From: Mycolicibacterium alvei
GTDB taxonomy: Bacteria > Actinomycetota > Actinomycetes > Mycobacteriales > Mycobacteriaceae
Direction of reading: 5' to 3'
Assembly (NCBI RefSeq): GCF_010727325.1
Contig: NZ_AP022565.1
Span: 4,712,001 to 4,776,000 of the forward strand
DNA: 64,000 nucleotides
Below the pieces are notes generated by a model. The model saw only the letters and a list, made by a program, of their open reading frames with translations. It searched no databases and had not been told where the DNA came from. Below are positions 40,717 to 49,640 of the stretch, in pieces. A program made the position numbers and the translations under genes. The first letter of the stretch is position 1. Every line of letters starts with the position of its first letter.

Positions 40717-42996
40717 ATGGATGGCGTCACGGAGCGCTATGAGCGGGTTCGGCTGACGAACCCCGACAAAGTGCTGTATCCCGCCACCGGCACCACCAAA
40801 GCCGAGGTGTTCGACTACTACCTCGACATCGCCGAGGTGATGCTTCCCCACCTGGCCGGCCGCCCGGTAACCCGAAAGCGTTGGCCCAACGGGGTGGCGC
40901 AGACGTCGTTCTTCGAAAAGCAGTTGGCGTCTTCGGCTCCGAGTTGGCTGGAGCGCGGCAACATCGCGCACAAGTCCGGGACCACCACGTACCCGATCAT
41001 CAATACCCGCGAGGGTCTGGCCTGGATCGCCCAACAGGCCGCGCTGGAAGTGCATGTGCCGCAATGGCGGTTCTCCGCCGACGGCAGCCAGGGCCCGGCT
41101 ACCCGCATCGTGTTCGATCTGGATCCGGGTGAGGGCGTGACGATGCCGCAGCTGGGCGAGGTCGCCCAGGCGGTACGCGATCTCATGGATGACATCGGGC
41201 TGACGACGTACCCGTTGACCAGCGGCAGCAAGGGCCTGCATCTGTATGTGCCGCTGGCCGAACCGATCAGTTCTCGCGGTGCCTCGGTGCTGGCCAAGCG
41301 CGTGGCCCAACAACTCGAACAGTCGATGCCGACTCTGGTCACCGCCACCATGACCCGCAGCGTGCGGGCACAGAAGATATTTCTGGACTGGAGCCAGAAC
41401 AACGGCGCCAAGACCACGATCGCTCCGTACTCGCTGCGCGGGCGCGAGCACCCGACCGTCGCCGCGCCACGCACCTGGGACGAGATCGCCGACCCGGATC
41501 TGCGTCAACTGCGATTCGATGAGGTGTTGCAACGGGTTTACGATGACGGCGACCTGTTGGACGGCCTCGACGCGGACGCACCCCGGGGCGACAAACTCAC
41601 CACCTACCGCAGCATGCGGGATGCGGGCAAGACTCCCGAACCGGTGCCCCCGGATGTTCCGCCGACCGGAAACAACGACCGGTTCGTGATCCAGGAACAT
41701 CACGCCCGACGGCTGCATTATGACCTACGGCTGGAACGCGATGGCGTGCTGGTCAGTTGGGCGGTGCCCAAGAACCTTCCCGAGACCACCGCGGTGAATC
41801 ACCTTGCCGTGCATACCGAAGACCACCCGATCGAGTACCTGACCTTCCACGGCACGATTCCCAAGGGAGAGTATGGCGCCGGGGACATGGTCGTCTGGGA
41901 CACGGGCACCTACGAGGCGGAGAAGTTCCGGGTCAGCGACGACCCCGAGGCCCGCAACGGTGAGGTGATCTTCACCCTGAGCGGTGGGAAGATCGACGGC
42001 CGCTACGCACTGATCCAGACCGAGGGCAAGAACTGGCTGGCGCACCGGATGAAGGACCAGAAGTCGGCCACCCCCGAGCCCAAGGACTTCGCACCGATGC
42101 TGTCCACCGAGGGGTCCGTCGCGAAACTCACGGCCGGCCAGTGGGCGTTCGAGGGAAAATGGGACGGCTACCGGCTGCTGGTGGAAGCCGATCATGGCCG
42201 CCTGCAACTGCGTTCGCGCAGCGGGCGCGACGTCACCGCCGAGTACCCCCAGTTGGAGGTGCTGGCCGCCGATCTCGCCGACCATCACGTGGTGCTCGAC
42301 GGCGAGGTGGTGGCACTCGACGACTCCGGGGTGCCCAGCTTCGGCGCGATGCAGAACCGGGCCCGCTCCACCCGCGTCGAATTCTGGGCGTTCGACATCC
42401 TGTGGCTCGACGGCCGCTCCCTGTTGCGCGCCAAGTACTCCGACCGGCGAAAGGTGCTGGGCGCGTTGGCTGCCGGCGGTGGTCTGATCGTGCCCGAACC
42501 GCTGCCCGGGGACGGCCAGGAAGCCATGGAGCATGCCCGCGAGCACCGGTTCGAAGGCGTCGTCGCCAAGAAGCGCGACTCGACCTATCAACCGGGCCGA
42601 CGGTCGGCGTCCTGGATCAAGGACAAAATCTGGAACACCCAGGAGGCGGTGATCGGCGGCTGGCGTCAGGGGGAGGGCGGGCGCACCAGCGGCATCGGTG
42701 CGCTGCTGCTCGGTGTCCCGGGCCCCAACGGACTTCAGTTCGCCGGCCGGGTCGGCACCGGGTTCACCGAGAAGGAACTGGCCAGGCTGAAGGACATGCT
42801 GGCGCCGCTGCACACCGAGGAATCTCCCTTCGGCCAGCCGTTGCCGAAGCTCGACGCCAAAGGGGTCACGTTCGTGCGGCCGGAACTGGTGGGGGAGGTG
42901 CGCTACAGCGAGCGCACCGCCGATCACCGGTTGCGCCAGCCGAGTTGGCGCGGGCTGCGGCCGGACAAGTCGCCGGAGGACGTGGTGTGGGAATAA
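40717..42996 (+). CDS. ligD: ATP-dependent DNA ligase D (multifunctional NHEJ enzyme)
   Basis: 759 residues from ATG 40717, the length of M. tuberculosis LigD. Order: polymerase/primase domain (1-290; catalytic IVFDLDPGEG with Asp134/Asp136), 3'-phosphoesterase (about 325-450; HHARRLHYDLRLERDG and PKGEYGAGDM), then ligase (about 465-759; EGKWDGYR with the adenylated Lys481, DGEVVALD, SWIKDK). It fills, trims and seals broken DNA ends held by Ku. An upstream frame to 40507 is unlikely. Confidence 0.96.
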   Translation: MDGVTERYERVRLTNPDKVLYPATGTTKAEVFDYYLDIAEVMLPHLAGRPVTRKRWPNGVAQTSFFEKQLASSAPSWLERGNIAHKSGTTTYPIINTREGLAWIAQQAALEVHVPQWRFSADGSQGPATRIVFDLDPGEGVTMPQLGEVAQAVRDLMDDIGLTTYPLTSGSKGLHLYVPLAEPISSRGASVLAKRVAQQLEQSMPTLVTATMTRSVRAQKIFLDWSQNNGAKTTIAPYSLRGREHPTVAAPRTWDEIADPDLRQLRFDEVLQRVYDDGDLLDGLDADAPRGDKLTTYRSMRDAGKTPEPVPPDVPPTGNNDRFVIQEHHARRLHYDLRLERDGVLVSWAVPKNLPETTAVNHLAVHTEDHPIEYLTFHGTIPKGEYGAGDMVVWDTGTYEAEKFRVSDDPEARNGEVIFTLSGGKIDGRYALIQTEGKNWLAHRMKDQKSATPEPKDFAPMLSTEGSVAKLTAGQWAFEGKWDGYRLLVEADHGRLQLRSRSGRDVTAEYPQLEVLAADLADHHVVLDGEVVALDDSGVPSFGAMQNRARSTRVEFWAFDILWLDGRSLLRAKYSDRRKVLGALAAGGGLIVPEPLPGDGQEAMEHAREHRFEGVVAKKRDSTYQPGRRSASWIKDKIWNTQEAVIGGWRQGEGGRTSGIGALLLGVPGPNGLQFAGRVGTGFTEKELARLKDMLAPLHTEESPFGQPLPKLDAKGVTFVRPELVGEVRYSERTADHRLRQPSWRGLRPDKSPEDVVWE

Positions 42997-43026
42997 CTCC
43001 AGGCCGGGAGTTGCCGTCGTCGACTC

Positions 43027-43500
43027 TCAGCGGGCCGAGGCGACGGCTTCGTTCAACCCCCGGGTCGCCAGTTCGTCGGCCAACTCGTTGTCGGCGATGC
43101 CCGAGTGGCCCTTTACCCAGAACCACTCGACCTGGTGCCGTGCGCAGGCAGCCTGCAGCCGCTGCCATAGGTCGACGTTCTTCACCGGCTGCTTCGCAGC
43201 CGTCAGCCAGCCGTTGCGTTCCCAGCCGAAAACCCACTTGGTGATGCCGTTGCGGACATAGGTGCTGTCGGTGTGGAGATGCACCACCACCGGTCTCGTG
43301 AGCGCCTCGAGCGCCATGATCGGCGCCATCAACTCCATGCGGTTGTTGCTGGTTTCGCCGGGCTCGCCGCCGCACATCTCGCGGACGTGTTCACGGTGGC
43401 GCAGCACCGCACCCCAGCCACCGGGGCCCGGATTTGGTCGGCACCCGCCGTCGGTATGGACGACAACGACCGCGGTGGTCAGGTCTCCGGCGTCGGTCAT
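43027..43500 (-). CDS. rnhA: Ribonuclease HI
   Basis: 157 residues from ATG 43500. Active-site carboxylates: [16 protein letters not shown] (Asp), NRMELMA (Glu), HTDSTYV (Asp) and [10 protein letters not shown] (Asp), with WVKGHSG supplying the conserved His. Degrades RNA of RNA/DNA hybrids in the cytosol. Single-domain length. Converges with ligD. Confidence 0.93.
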   Translation of the reverse strand: MTDAGDLTTAVVVVHTDGGCRPNPGPGGWGAVLRHREHVREMCGGEPGETSNNRMELMAPIMALEALTRPVVVHLHTDSTYVRNGITKWVFGWERNGWLTAAKQPVKNVDLWQRLQAACARHQVEWFWVKGHSGIADNELADELATRGLNEAVASAR

Positions 43501-43548
43501 GCGCTGAGGATAGGGAACTGCTTCGTGCGGGCGGCGACCCGACACACG

Positions 43549-44187
43549 TCAATGACGCACAGTCGCCGAGATCACGGCTGTGTGCACCGATATGCCGAGG
43601 TCGCGGTGCCGCACCGTGGTGATCCGGCGCCCAGGCTGTACCGCGTCCTTGACCGGAGCGGTGTGGTCGCCGAAGAACGCGGCGCTCGCGTCGATGTCGT
43701 CGACGACGTACGTGATTCCCCAGAGCTTCGAGGCACCCTCACTGGCCGTCTCCGGCGAGCCGACGACCTCGATGATCACCTCTCCGAAGCGGAAGAAAAC
43801 CTGACGCATCCGTCGTCCGCCGAGTTCGGTGTCCCGTTCCCGGCGCGGTTCCACGCCGATGGCCGCCATTGAGGCGATCGTGCGGTCCAGGTCAGGGGAC
43901 AGCAACACGATGTGGTCGATTGCGGTGACACCGTTCGGGTGGGTGGCCGGTGGTGCGGTGACGGCATCCGATCGCGTGGTGTGGACACCGTCGAGGACGT
44001 CGAAGATGCCGTCTGTGGGCAGGTCACCCAACGACCACCCGATGATGCCGGTACCGCGGTCGCGCCCGACCAGCCGGATGCGAACCGAACCCACCCGGCA
44101 GACGGCATCGGAGTCGACGGAAAATCCCGCTCGCGTCCAGGCGTCCGGCGGGTCAGCGACTTCGAGCTCGTCGACGGTGACGGTCAT
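43549..44187 (-). CDS. VOC/glyoxalase-like domain protein
   Basis: 212 residues. VTAIDHIVLLSPDLDRTIASMAAIGVEP begins the main VOC domain, with RMRQVFFRFGEVIIEVVG following; the N-terminal 90 residues look like a degenerate first copy. Function unknown; metal ligands are incomplete (His of IDHIV and Glu of VIIEVV present). Confidence 0.75.
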   Translation of the reverse strand: MTVTVDELEVADPPDAWTRAGFSVDSDAVCRVGSVRIRLVGRDRGTGIIGWSLGDLPTDGIFDVLDGVHTTRSDAVTAPPATHPNGVTAIDHIVLLSPDLDRTIASMAAIGVEPRRERDTELGGRRMRQVFFRFGEVIIEVVGSPETASEGASKLWGITYVVDDIDASAAFFGDHTAPVKDAVQPGRRITTVRHRDLGISVHTAVISATVRH

Positions 44188-44229
44188 GGACGTGGAATCT
44201 ATCCGTCCCGCCGATCCGCTGTGCGGACC

Positions 44230-44556
44230 TCAGTCGGACGGCTGGCCGGCCTCAGCTATCCGCCGCTGCGCTTCGGCCGGCGAGATGCGCAGCCGCCTGG
44301 CGAGCACCGCGGCCGGGTCGAACCGCGGTGGCGCCGCGGTGTTGGTGGCGACCATCCGCCCGAGGAGCCGTTGTTGAGCGGTCGCCAGCCGTTTCTCGCC
44401 GGCGTCGAGCCGGCTCAAAACCTCGTGGAGCTCCGCCCGTGTCAGGGCATGTACCGACAGCGCGTCGATCTCTTTGCAGGCGGCGCTCAGGTGCTCGAGC
44501 GCATCGCCGATGATCGTCCGCTCGATGTCCCTCTCGGAAACCAATATCGAACTCAT
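44230..44556 (-). CDS. DUF222-like short protein (possible 13E12-family fragment)
   Basis: 108 residues from ATG 44556. ALTRAELHEVLSRLDAGEKR and LARRLRISPAEAQRRIAEAG resemble the N-terminal DUF222 part of mycobacterial 13E12-repeat HNH proteins, but the remaining domain and the HNH nuclease are absent. It may be a stand-alone DUF222 protein or a decayed copy. No partner gene remains nearby. Confidence 0.6.
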   Translation of the reverse strand: MSSILVSERDIERTIIGDALEHLSAACKEIDALSVHALTRAELHEVLSRLDAGEKRLATAQQRLLGRMVATNTAAPPRFDPAAVLARRLRISPAEAQRRIAEAGQPSD

Positions 44557-44617
44557 GTTCGGTACCGTACGCCGACCCCCCGACAAGCCCGGCACTCGTG
44601 CGACGCCCGGCCCAAAA

Positions 44618-44649
44618 CAATCGGCCGCACAATTTTCTGCGGCCGATTG
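44618..44649 (-). terminator. Terminator of small exported protein gene
   Basis: CAATCGGCCGCA pairs perfectly with TGCGGCCGATTG around CAATTTTC. Read on the minus strand it is followed by TTTTGGG. It lies 79 nt beyond the stop at 44728. Confidence 0.65.
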
Positions 44650-44727
44650 CGGGTGCCGAATATCCACCAAACCGGCCGAATCCGATTCGGCGTCTCCGGC
44701 AAATAGGTGCTCTGCTTTATTCCCACC

Positions 44728-45021
44728 TCAGCAGGAGACGTCGACGTATGCCGTCTTTGAAATGACGGTGGTATTGATCGAACTTCCGCCCCTGGAGTCG
44801 TTGGTGGCGATGGTCGGCCCCTGGCGCACGCCGAGCACGGTGCAGTTGGCTAGTGGCGCCGCCCCGGTGCGGTTGACGATGACGTGATAGCCGCTGGTTT
44901 GCAGGCTTTTCACGGTCTGTTCGGCCGACTGCTCGGTCGGCGCGGCAGCGGCGACACCCCCGAGAAATGTGCCTGCCGCCAGCACGCCGGCGGCCAATGT
45001 GGCGATGGAATATGACTTCAT
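44728..45021 (-). CDS. Small exported two-cysteine protein (paralogue of 38375-38698)
   Basis: 97 residues from ATG 45021 (GGAGGG upstream). Signal peptide (TLAAGVLAAGTFLGGVAAAA) then APTEQSAEQT, VIVNRTGAAPLANCTVLGVRQG and a final YVDVSC. It shares with 38375-38698 the mature N-terminus, the CTV-x2-VRQG block and the terminal YVD-x-C, so the two are paralogues. Function unknown; exported, probably with one disulfide. Confidence 0.72.
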   Translation of the reverse strand: MKSYSIATLAAGVLAAGTFLGGVAAAAPTEQSAEQTVKSLQTSGYHVIVNRTGAAPLANCTVLGVRQGPTIATNDSRGGSSINTTVISKTAYVDVSC

Positions 45022-45143
45022 TTCCCAACCCTCCGTTGCAGGCGACACCGGAAGTCCCACTACTTCTGGATGCTGTCTATTACGTTCCAATTGGGAATCG
45101 AGTTCGAAAATTCCACAATTCTCAGCTGAAAATGCGGAATTTC

Positions 45144-45767
45144 TCAGGGTCGGGGCGGTGTCGGGCCGGTTTCGGTTGACCTCTCCTCGACGGTGACCCG
45201 CAGTCGCGGCTTGTGCTCGGCATCTGAGCTGTCCATGCGATCCCACACCGCATCCACCAGGGGTGCCAGCAGCATCTCGCCCATCTGTCGCACCAGGACG
45301 GCCAGGACCTGGGTCGACTCGCGACGTCTGGTTGATGCGCGCCCCGACTTCCGCAGCGTATTGACCTCCCGCGCGGTCAGGCCGACGAGGGCGTCGAGCA
45401 GATGCAGATTCTCGCCGGACGGGTCCAGCAACGCGCGGCGCACGTAGTTGACCACCGGGGGGTTCGCTTCCAGCATGGTGTGCACGGCCGCGTCCCGGGC
45501 GGCGGTGAGATCAGCCGGCCCGCCGATGTCGGGAACCTCGGACAGCGCCGAGGCGAAGTGATCCACCACCAACTGGTCGACGGCATCGCGCAACCCGGCC
45601 TTGGTCTTGTAGTGGTGCTGTACCAGGCCGAGTGTGACACCGGCTTCGGAGGCGATGGCGCGCAACGAAATTCGGTCTTGTCCGTACTTCGAATACAGAT
45701 CCAGTGCGGCATTGCGAATGCGGGCCTTCGGCGTGAGGTCCTCCGGTGTGGCCCGGGGGTTGACCAT
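45144..45767 (-). CDS. TetR-family transcriptional regulator
   Basis: 207 residues from ATG 45767 (GGAGGAG 6 nt upstream). The helix-turn-helix is in YGQDRISLRAIASEAGVTLGLVQHHYKTKAGL; the C-terminal ligand domain is unassigned. A perfect inverted repeat lies between it and the divergent acyl-CoA dehydrogenase gene. Likely represses itself and that gene, with an acyl-CoA as plausible ligand; inference from context. Confidence 0.88.
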   Translation of the reverse strand: MVNPRATPEDLTPKARIRNAALDLYSKYGQDRISLRAIASEAGVTLGLVQHHYKTKAGLRDAVDQLVVDHFASALSEVPDIGGPADLTAARDAAVHTMLEANPPVVNYVRRALLDPSGENLHLLDALVGLTAREVNTLRKSGRASTRRRESTQVLAVLVRQMGEMLLAPLVDAVWDRMDSSDAEHKPRLRVTVEERSTETGPTPPRP

Positions 45768-45798
45768 GGCGCACTCCTCCGGTACATCTGACTTTGTG

Positions 45799-45816
45799 AC
45801 GATACGGTTGTATCGT
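45799..45816. promoter_or_regulatory. TetR operator candidate
   Basis: ACGATAC-GGTT-GTATCGT, perfect 7-bp arms, centred in the 84-nt divergent region between the TetR gene and the acyl-CoA dehydrogenase gene. Typical size and place for a TetR-family site. Confidence 0.7.
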
Positions 45817-45851
45817 AATCGGTGCGATGTGACCAAGATGGGGTAGCGACG

Positions 45852-47015
45852 ATGTCTGATCTCTTCCCGGACTACCGGGCCTCCTGGGAGACCGACCAGC
45901 ATCGTGAGCTGCGACGGCATGCGGCGGAGTTCTTCCGCAGGGAGGCCACGCCCAACCAGGAGCGCTGGGCTCGAAACCACCAGGTCGACCGGGAATTCTG
46001 GAACAAGCTCGGCGACGCCGGACTGTTGGGACTGGACCTGCCGGAGGAGTATGGCGGTGCCGGCGGGGACTTCGGATTCTCAGCGGTCGTCGCCGAGGAA
46101 CTGGCTCTCGCTCACGATTCGGCCTCGGGCTGGGTGGTGCATTCCCCGATCGTCGCGCACTACATCGGCGCCTACGCCAATGCCGAGCAGAAGCAGCGCT
46201 GGATGCCGAAGATCATCAGCGGTGAGGCCGTACTGGCGATCGCGATGACCGAGCCCGGCACCGGATCGGATCTGCAAGCGGTGCGTACGACGGCCGTGCG
46301 CGACGGCGACGACTACGTCATCAACGGATCGAAGACGTTCATCTCCAATGGAACTCACTGCGACCTGCTGGTCATCGTTGCGAAGACCGACCCGGCGCAG
46401 GGCGCCGCGGGCATCTCGTTGATCGTGGCGGAGACCAGCGACCACCTACCGGGCTTCGAACGTGGCCGTGTGCTGGAGAAGGTGGGCCAGCACGGTCAGG
46501 ACACCCGTGAGCTGTTTTTCGCCGACATGCGGGTGCCGGTGCGGAATCTTCTCGGCGAACAAGAAGGGCTGGGCTTTTATCAGCTGATGGAACAGCTGGC
46601 TCGCGAACGGCTTGCCATCGCGTCGGTGTGCTCTGGGATGGCGGAGGCCGCGGTGTTGGAGGCGATCCGCTACACCAAAGAACGTGAGGCCTTCGGTAAG
46701 CCGCTGATCGGTTTCCAGCACAATCGGTTTGCCCTCGCCGAGCTCAAGGCCGAGGTCCTGTCGATCAAGACCACGGTCGATTATTGCGTGCAGTCCTATA
46801 TCGATGGGCGCATCGATCCGGCCACCGCATCGATGGCCAAGCTGATCGCGGCCGACAAGGGTGTCGCCGTCGTCGACCGCTGTGTGCAGTTCTTCGGCGG
46901 ATACGGCTACATGATGGAGTATCCGATCGGGCGTGCCTACGCGGCCGCAAGGGTCAACAAGATCTACGGCGGCACCAGTGAAATCATGAAAGAGATCATC
47001 AGTCGGTCCCTGTGA
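45852..47015 (+). CDS. Acyl-CoA dehydrogenase controlled by adjacent TetR
   Basis: 387 residues from ATG 45852. AMTEPGTGSDLQAVRTTA, GSKTFISNG, KEREAFGKPLIGFQ and YGGTSEIMKEIISRSL are family motifs. Position of the MCAD catalytic Glu is Gly, while RERLAIASV has a Glu at the LCAD-type site. FAD flavoenzyme, probably beta-oxidation of a branched or long acyl-CoA. Full stand-alone length, unlike the paired subunits at the left of the window. Confidence 0.88.
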   Translation: MSDLFPDYRASWETDQHRELRRHAAEFFRREATPNQERWARNHQVDREFWNKLGDAGLLGLDLPEEYGGAGGDFGFSAVVAEELALAHDSASGWVVHSPIVAHYIGAYANAEQKQRWMPKIISGEAVLAIAMTEPGTGSDLQAVRTTAVRDGDDYVINGSKTFISNGTHCDLLVIVAKTDPAQGAAGISLIVAETSDHLPGFERGRVLEKVGQHGQDTRELFFADMRVPVRNLLGEQEGLGFYQLMEQLARERLAIASVCSGMAEAAVLEAIRYTKEREAFGKPLIGFQHNRFALAELKAEVLSIKTTVDYCVQSYIDGRIDPATASMAKLIAADKGVAVVDRCVQFFGGYGYMMEYPIGRAYAAARVNKIYGGTSEIMKEIISRSL

Positions 47016-47041
47016 TGGCTGGGCTGTGACATCGTTGAAGG

Positions 47042-47446
47042 ATGAGTGGTGACGGGTACAGCGTCGACGACGACGACCAGTTGACGCAGGAGGACACCCT
47101 GCTCGATCGGGGTGTCGACGACTTGCTCGATGAGGGTTATTCGCCGCCCGATCGCTGGCGGGAACCGCGTGACCACGAGACGTTCGATGAGCTGCTGGCC
47201 GAGGAAGAGCCTGATCCCGCCATGCAACTCGACGAGCCCGACTATCTCGACGAGCAGGGCGGCGAGGACGAGGTCGGCGACCTACGGTCGGGTCGCCTGG
47301 TGGCCCCCAATGCGGGCTTCGGCGCGGACGACGAGGCAGAGCTGCTCGGGACCGACGTCGGTATCGATGGTGGTGCGGCCTCTGCTGAAGAGGCCGCGGT
47401 CCACATCATCCCGGCGTCGGCGCCCGATGGTGGTCTGTCGTTCTGA
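47042..47446 (+). CDS. DUF5709 acidic protein
   Basis: 134 residues, strongly acidic. SVDDDDQLTQEDTLLDRGVD and EGYSPPDRW at the start and NAGFGADDEAELLGTDVGIDGG near the end fit the actinobacterial DUF5709 family. Likely disordered; function unknown. 26 nt after the acyl-CoA dehydrogenase gene. Confidence 0.8.
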   Translation: MSGDGYSVDDDDQLTQEDTLLDRGVDDLLDEGYSPPDRWREPRDHETFDELLAEEEPDPAMQLDEPDYLDEQGGEDEVGDLRSGRLVAPNAGFGADDEAELLGTDVGIDGGAASAEEAAVHIIPASAPDGGLSF

Positions 47447-47539
47447 CCTGGCCGCCGCTTTCGACACCGGGGCCGTGGATCGTTGTGGGGTACGACCCGG
47501 GCGTGGAAAACGACGCAGGAATGCCCCGCGGGCGCAGGC

Positions 47540-48403
47540 TCAGACCTTGGCGATGACGTTCTCGGCGAACTTCTCCAGATGGCGGATCTTGCGGTCGAGC
47601 GGCTCGGGGTCGTCGCCCATGATGTAGGGCAGGCGGAAGCCCACGATCACATCGGTGACACCCTTGTCCTCGAGTCGTTTGATGCCGTCGGGCGTATACG
47701 CATCAGCCGAGATCACGTGGACTTCAAACGGCCCCGTCCGACCTTCCTCCACCCGAATCTCGTTGAGTCGCTTCAGGAGGACGTCGAGGTCGTCGGTGCC
47801 GCCGCCGTGCATCCAGCCGTCGTTGCGGGCCGCGCGGCGCAGGGCGGCTTCGGCGTGCCCGCCGACGAGGATGGACACCGGCTTCGACGGTGCCGGGGTC
47901 ATCTTGGTCTTGGGGATGTCGTAGAACTCGCCGTGGTACTCGAAGTAGTCACCGCTGGTCAGTCCGCGGATGATGTCGATGCACTCGTCCATGCGCTTGC
48001 CGCGCCGTGCGAACGGCACGCCCATCAACTCGTAGTCCTCGGGCCAGGGGCTGGTGCCGACGCCGAGCCCGAGTCGGTTGTCGAACAGCGCGTTGAGCGA
48101 GCCGACCTGCTTGGCCACCAGGGCGGGCGGACGGATCGGCAGCTTGAGCACGAAGAAGTTGAACTTCAGCGTGGTGGTGACGGCGCACAGGGCCGAGGCC
48201 ATCACGAAGGCTTCGACGAAGGGCTTGCCGTCCAGGAACTCCCGGTTGCCGTCGGGGGTGTACGGGTACTTCGAATCGGAGTCGAAGGGGTAGGCGACGC
48301 TGTCGGCGATCGTCATGGCGTGATAGCCGGCCGCTTCGGCCGCCTGGGCCAGCGGGATGTAGTAGGTGGGATCGGTCATGGCTTCGGCATAGGTGAACCG
48401 CAT
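47540..48403 (-). CDS. LLM-class F420-type oxidoreductase, KstR-controlled (Rv0940c-like)
   Basis: 287 residues from ATG 48403. TYYIPLAQAAEAAGYHAMTI, FNFFVLKLPIRPPALVAKQ and LGVGTSPWPEDYELMGVPF fit F420-dependent luciferase-like enzymes. A perfect KstR palindrome begins 10 nt upstream and overlaps a -10 (TAGTGT) that is 7 nt from the ATG, so the mRNA should be leaderless and sterol-inducible. Role probably in sterol catabolism; substrate unknown. Confidence 0.85.
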   Translation of the reverse strand: MRFTYAEAMTDPTYYIPLAQAAEAAGYHAMTIADSVAYPFDSDSKYPYTPDGNREFLDGKPFVEAFVMASALCAVTTTLKFNFFVLKLPIRPPALVAKQVGSLNALFDNRLGLGVGTSPWPEDYELMGVPFARRGKRMDECIDIIRGLTSGDYFEYHGEFYDIPKTKMTPAPSKPVSILVGGHAEAALRRAARNDGWMHGGGTDDLDVLLKRLNEIRVEEGRTGPFEVHVISADAYTPDGIKRLEDKGVTDVIVGFRLPYIMGDDPEPLDRKIRHLEKFAENVIAKV

Positions 48404-48412
48404 GGCGTACAC

Positions 48413-48430
48413 ACTAGAACGTGTTCTAGT
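48413..48430. promoter_or_regulatory. KstR-type operator
   Basis: ACTAGAAC-GT-GTTCTAGT, 8-bp perfect arms; the core TAGAACGTGTTCTA fits the KstR consensus TNNAACNNGTTNNA exactly. It overlaps the predicted -10 of the minus-strand LLM gene and lies 34 nt upstream of the MFS gene. Confidence 0.82.
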
Positions 48431-48464
48431 TCTATGGGGTCGATCGGGCGGGCATGATGACCGG

Positions 48465-49640
48465 GTGCCTTCATGGCTGACCCGCAACGTCCGGGTCTTG
48501 TCGGCGGTGTCCTTCCTGCAGGACACCGCGAGTGAACTGCTCTACCCGCTGCTGCCGATCTACTTGACAACCGTGCTCGGTGCCCCGCCCGCGGTGGTCG
48601 GCGCGGTGGAGGGCGCCGCCGAAGGCGCCGCCGCGATGACCAAACTGGCCGCGGGCCCGCTCGGCGACCGATTCTCCAAGCGGCCCCTGATCGCCACCGG
48701 CTACGGCATGGCGGCCCTGGGCAAGGTCATGGTCGCCGCCGCCGGGGGGTGGTCCGGTGTGCTCGCAGGTCGCGTGGTGGACCGGCTGGGCAAGGGGGTT
48801 CGCGGTGCGCCGCGTGATGCTCTCCTGGTCGCCGACATCGATGCCGCCGCCCGCGGCCGTGTGTTCGGGTTCCACCGCGCGATGGACACATTCGGGGCGG
48901 TCGTCGGTCCGCTGTTGGGTCTGGCCGCCTATGAACTGCTCGACCATCAGATCGCGCCACTGCTCTGGGTGGCCGTGGTACCCGCCGTGCTCAGCGTCGC
49001 CCTGGTGTTCCTGGTTGCCGAACAACGTCGCACCCAGCCACGCACGGAGCGCCAGCCGGTGTTCGCCCGGGTGCGCGACCTACCGGGCCGGTTCTGGCGG
49101 GTGACAGCCGTGCTGGTGGCATTCGGCCTGGTGAATTTCCCCGACGCGCTGCTGTTGTTGCGGCTCAACGAGATCGGCTTCTCGGTCGTCGAGGTGATCC
49201 TGGCCTACGTCACCTACAACGCGGTGTACGCAGTCTCCAGTTTCCCGGCCGGGCTGCTGGCCGACCGGATCGGCCGCCTGCCGGTGTTCGGTATCGGCCT
49301 GGTGTTCTTCGCGATCGGCTACGCCGGGCTGGGGTTGACGACCGATCCGCTGACGGCCTGGCTGCTGATCGGGGCCTACGGCCTGTTCACCGGCTGCACC
49401 GACGGGGTCAGCAAGGCCTGGGTGTCCTCGCTCGTCGGCTCCGACCTACAGGGAAGTGCGCAGGGAGTGTTCCAGGGGCTCAGTGGTTTTGCCGTGCTGG
49501 GCGCCGGGGTGTGGGCCGGGCTGGCATGGACTGCGATTCCAGGTCAGCCCGGCCAACTGCCGCTGTTGGTCTCCGGGATGTGTGGTGCGGTGTTCGCGGT
49601 CGGGTTGCTCGGCCGCTCGGTGCTTACCCGGCGGCGCTGA
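48465..49640 (+). CDS. MFS transporter
   Basis: 391 residues from GTG 48465. Twelve membrane helices; the cytoplasmic loop motifs GPLGDRFSKRPLIATGYG and DRLGKGVRGAPRDALLVADI identify an MFS permease of the drug/metabolite type. Ligand unknown. Shares its upstream region, and perhaps KstR control, with the divergent LLM gene. Its last 17 nt overlap the convergent AurF gene. Confidence 0.85.
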   Translation: MPSWLTRNVRVLSAVSFLQDTASELLYPLLPIYLTTVLGAPPAVVGAVEGAAEGAAAMTKLAAGPLGDRFSKRPLIATGYGMAALGKVMVAAAGGWSGVLAGRVVDRLGKGVRGAPRDALLVADIDAAARGRVFGFHRAMDTFGAVVGPLLGLAAYELLDHQIAPLLWVAVVPAVLSVALVFLVAEQRRTQPRTERQPVFARVRDLPGRFWRVTAVLVAFGLVNFPDALLLLRLNEIGFSVVEVILAYVTYNAVYAVSSFPAGLLADRIGRLPVFGIGLVFFAIGYAGLGLTTDPLTAWLLIGAYGLFTGCTDGVSKAWVSSLVGSDLQGSAQGVFQGLSGFAVLGAGVWAGLAWTAIPGQPGQLPLLVSGMCGAVFAVGLLGRSVLTRRR

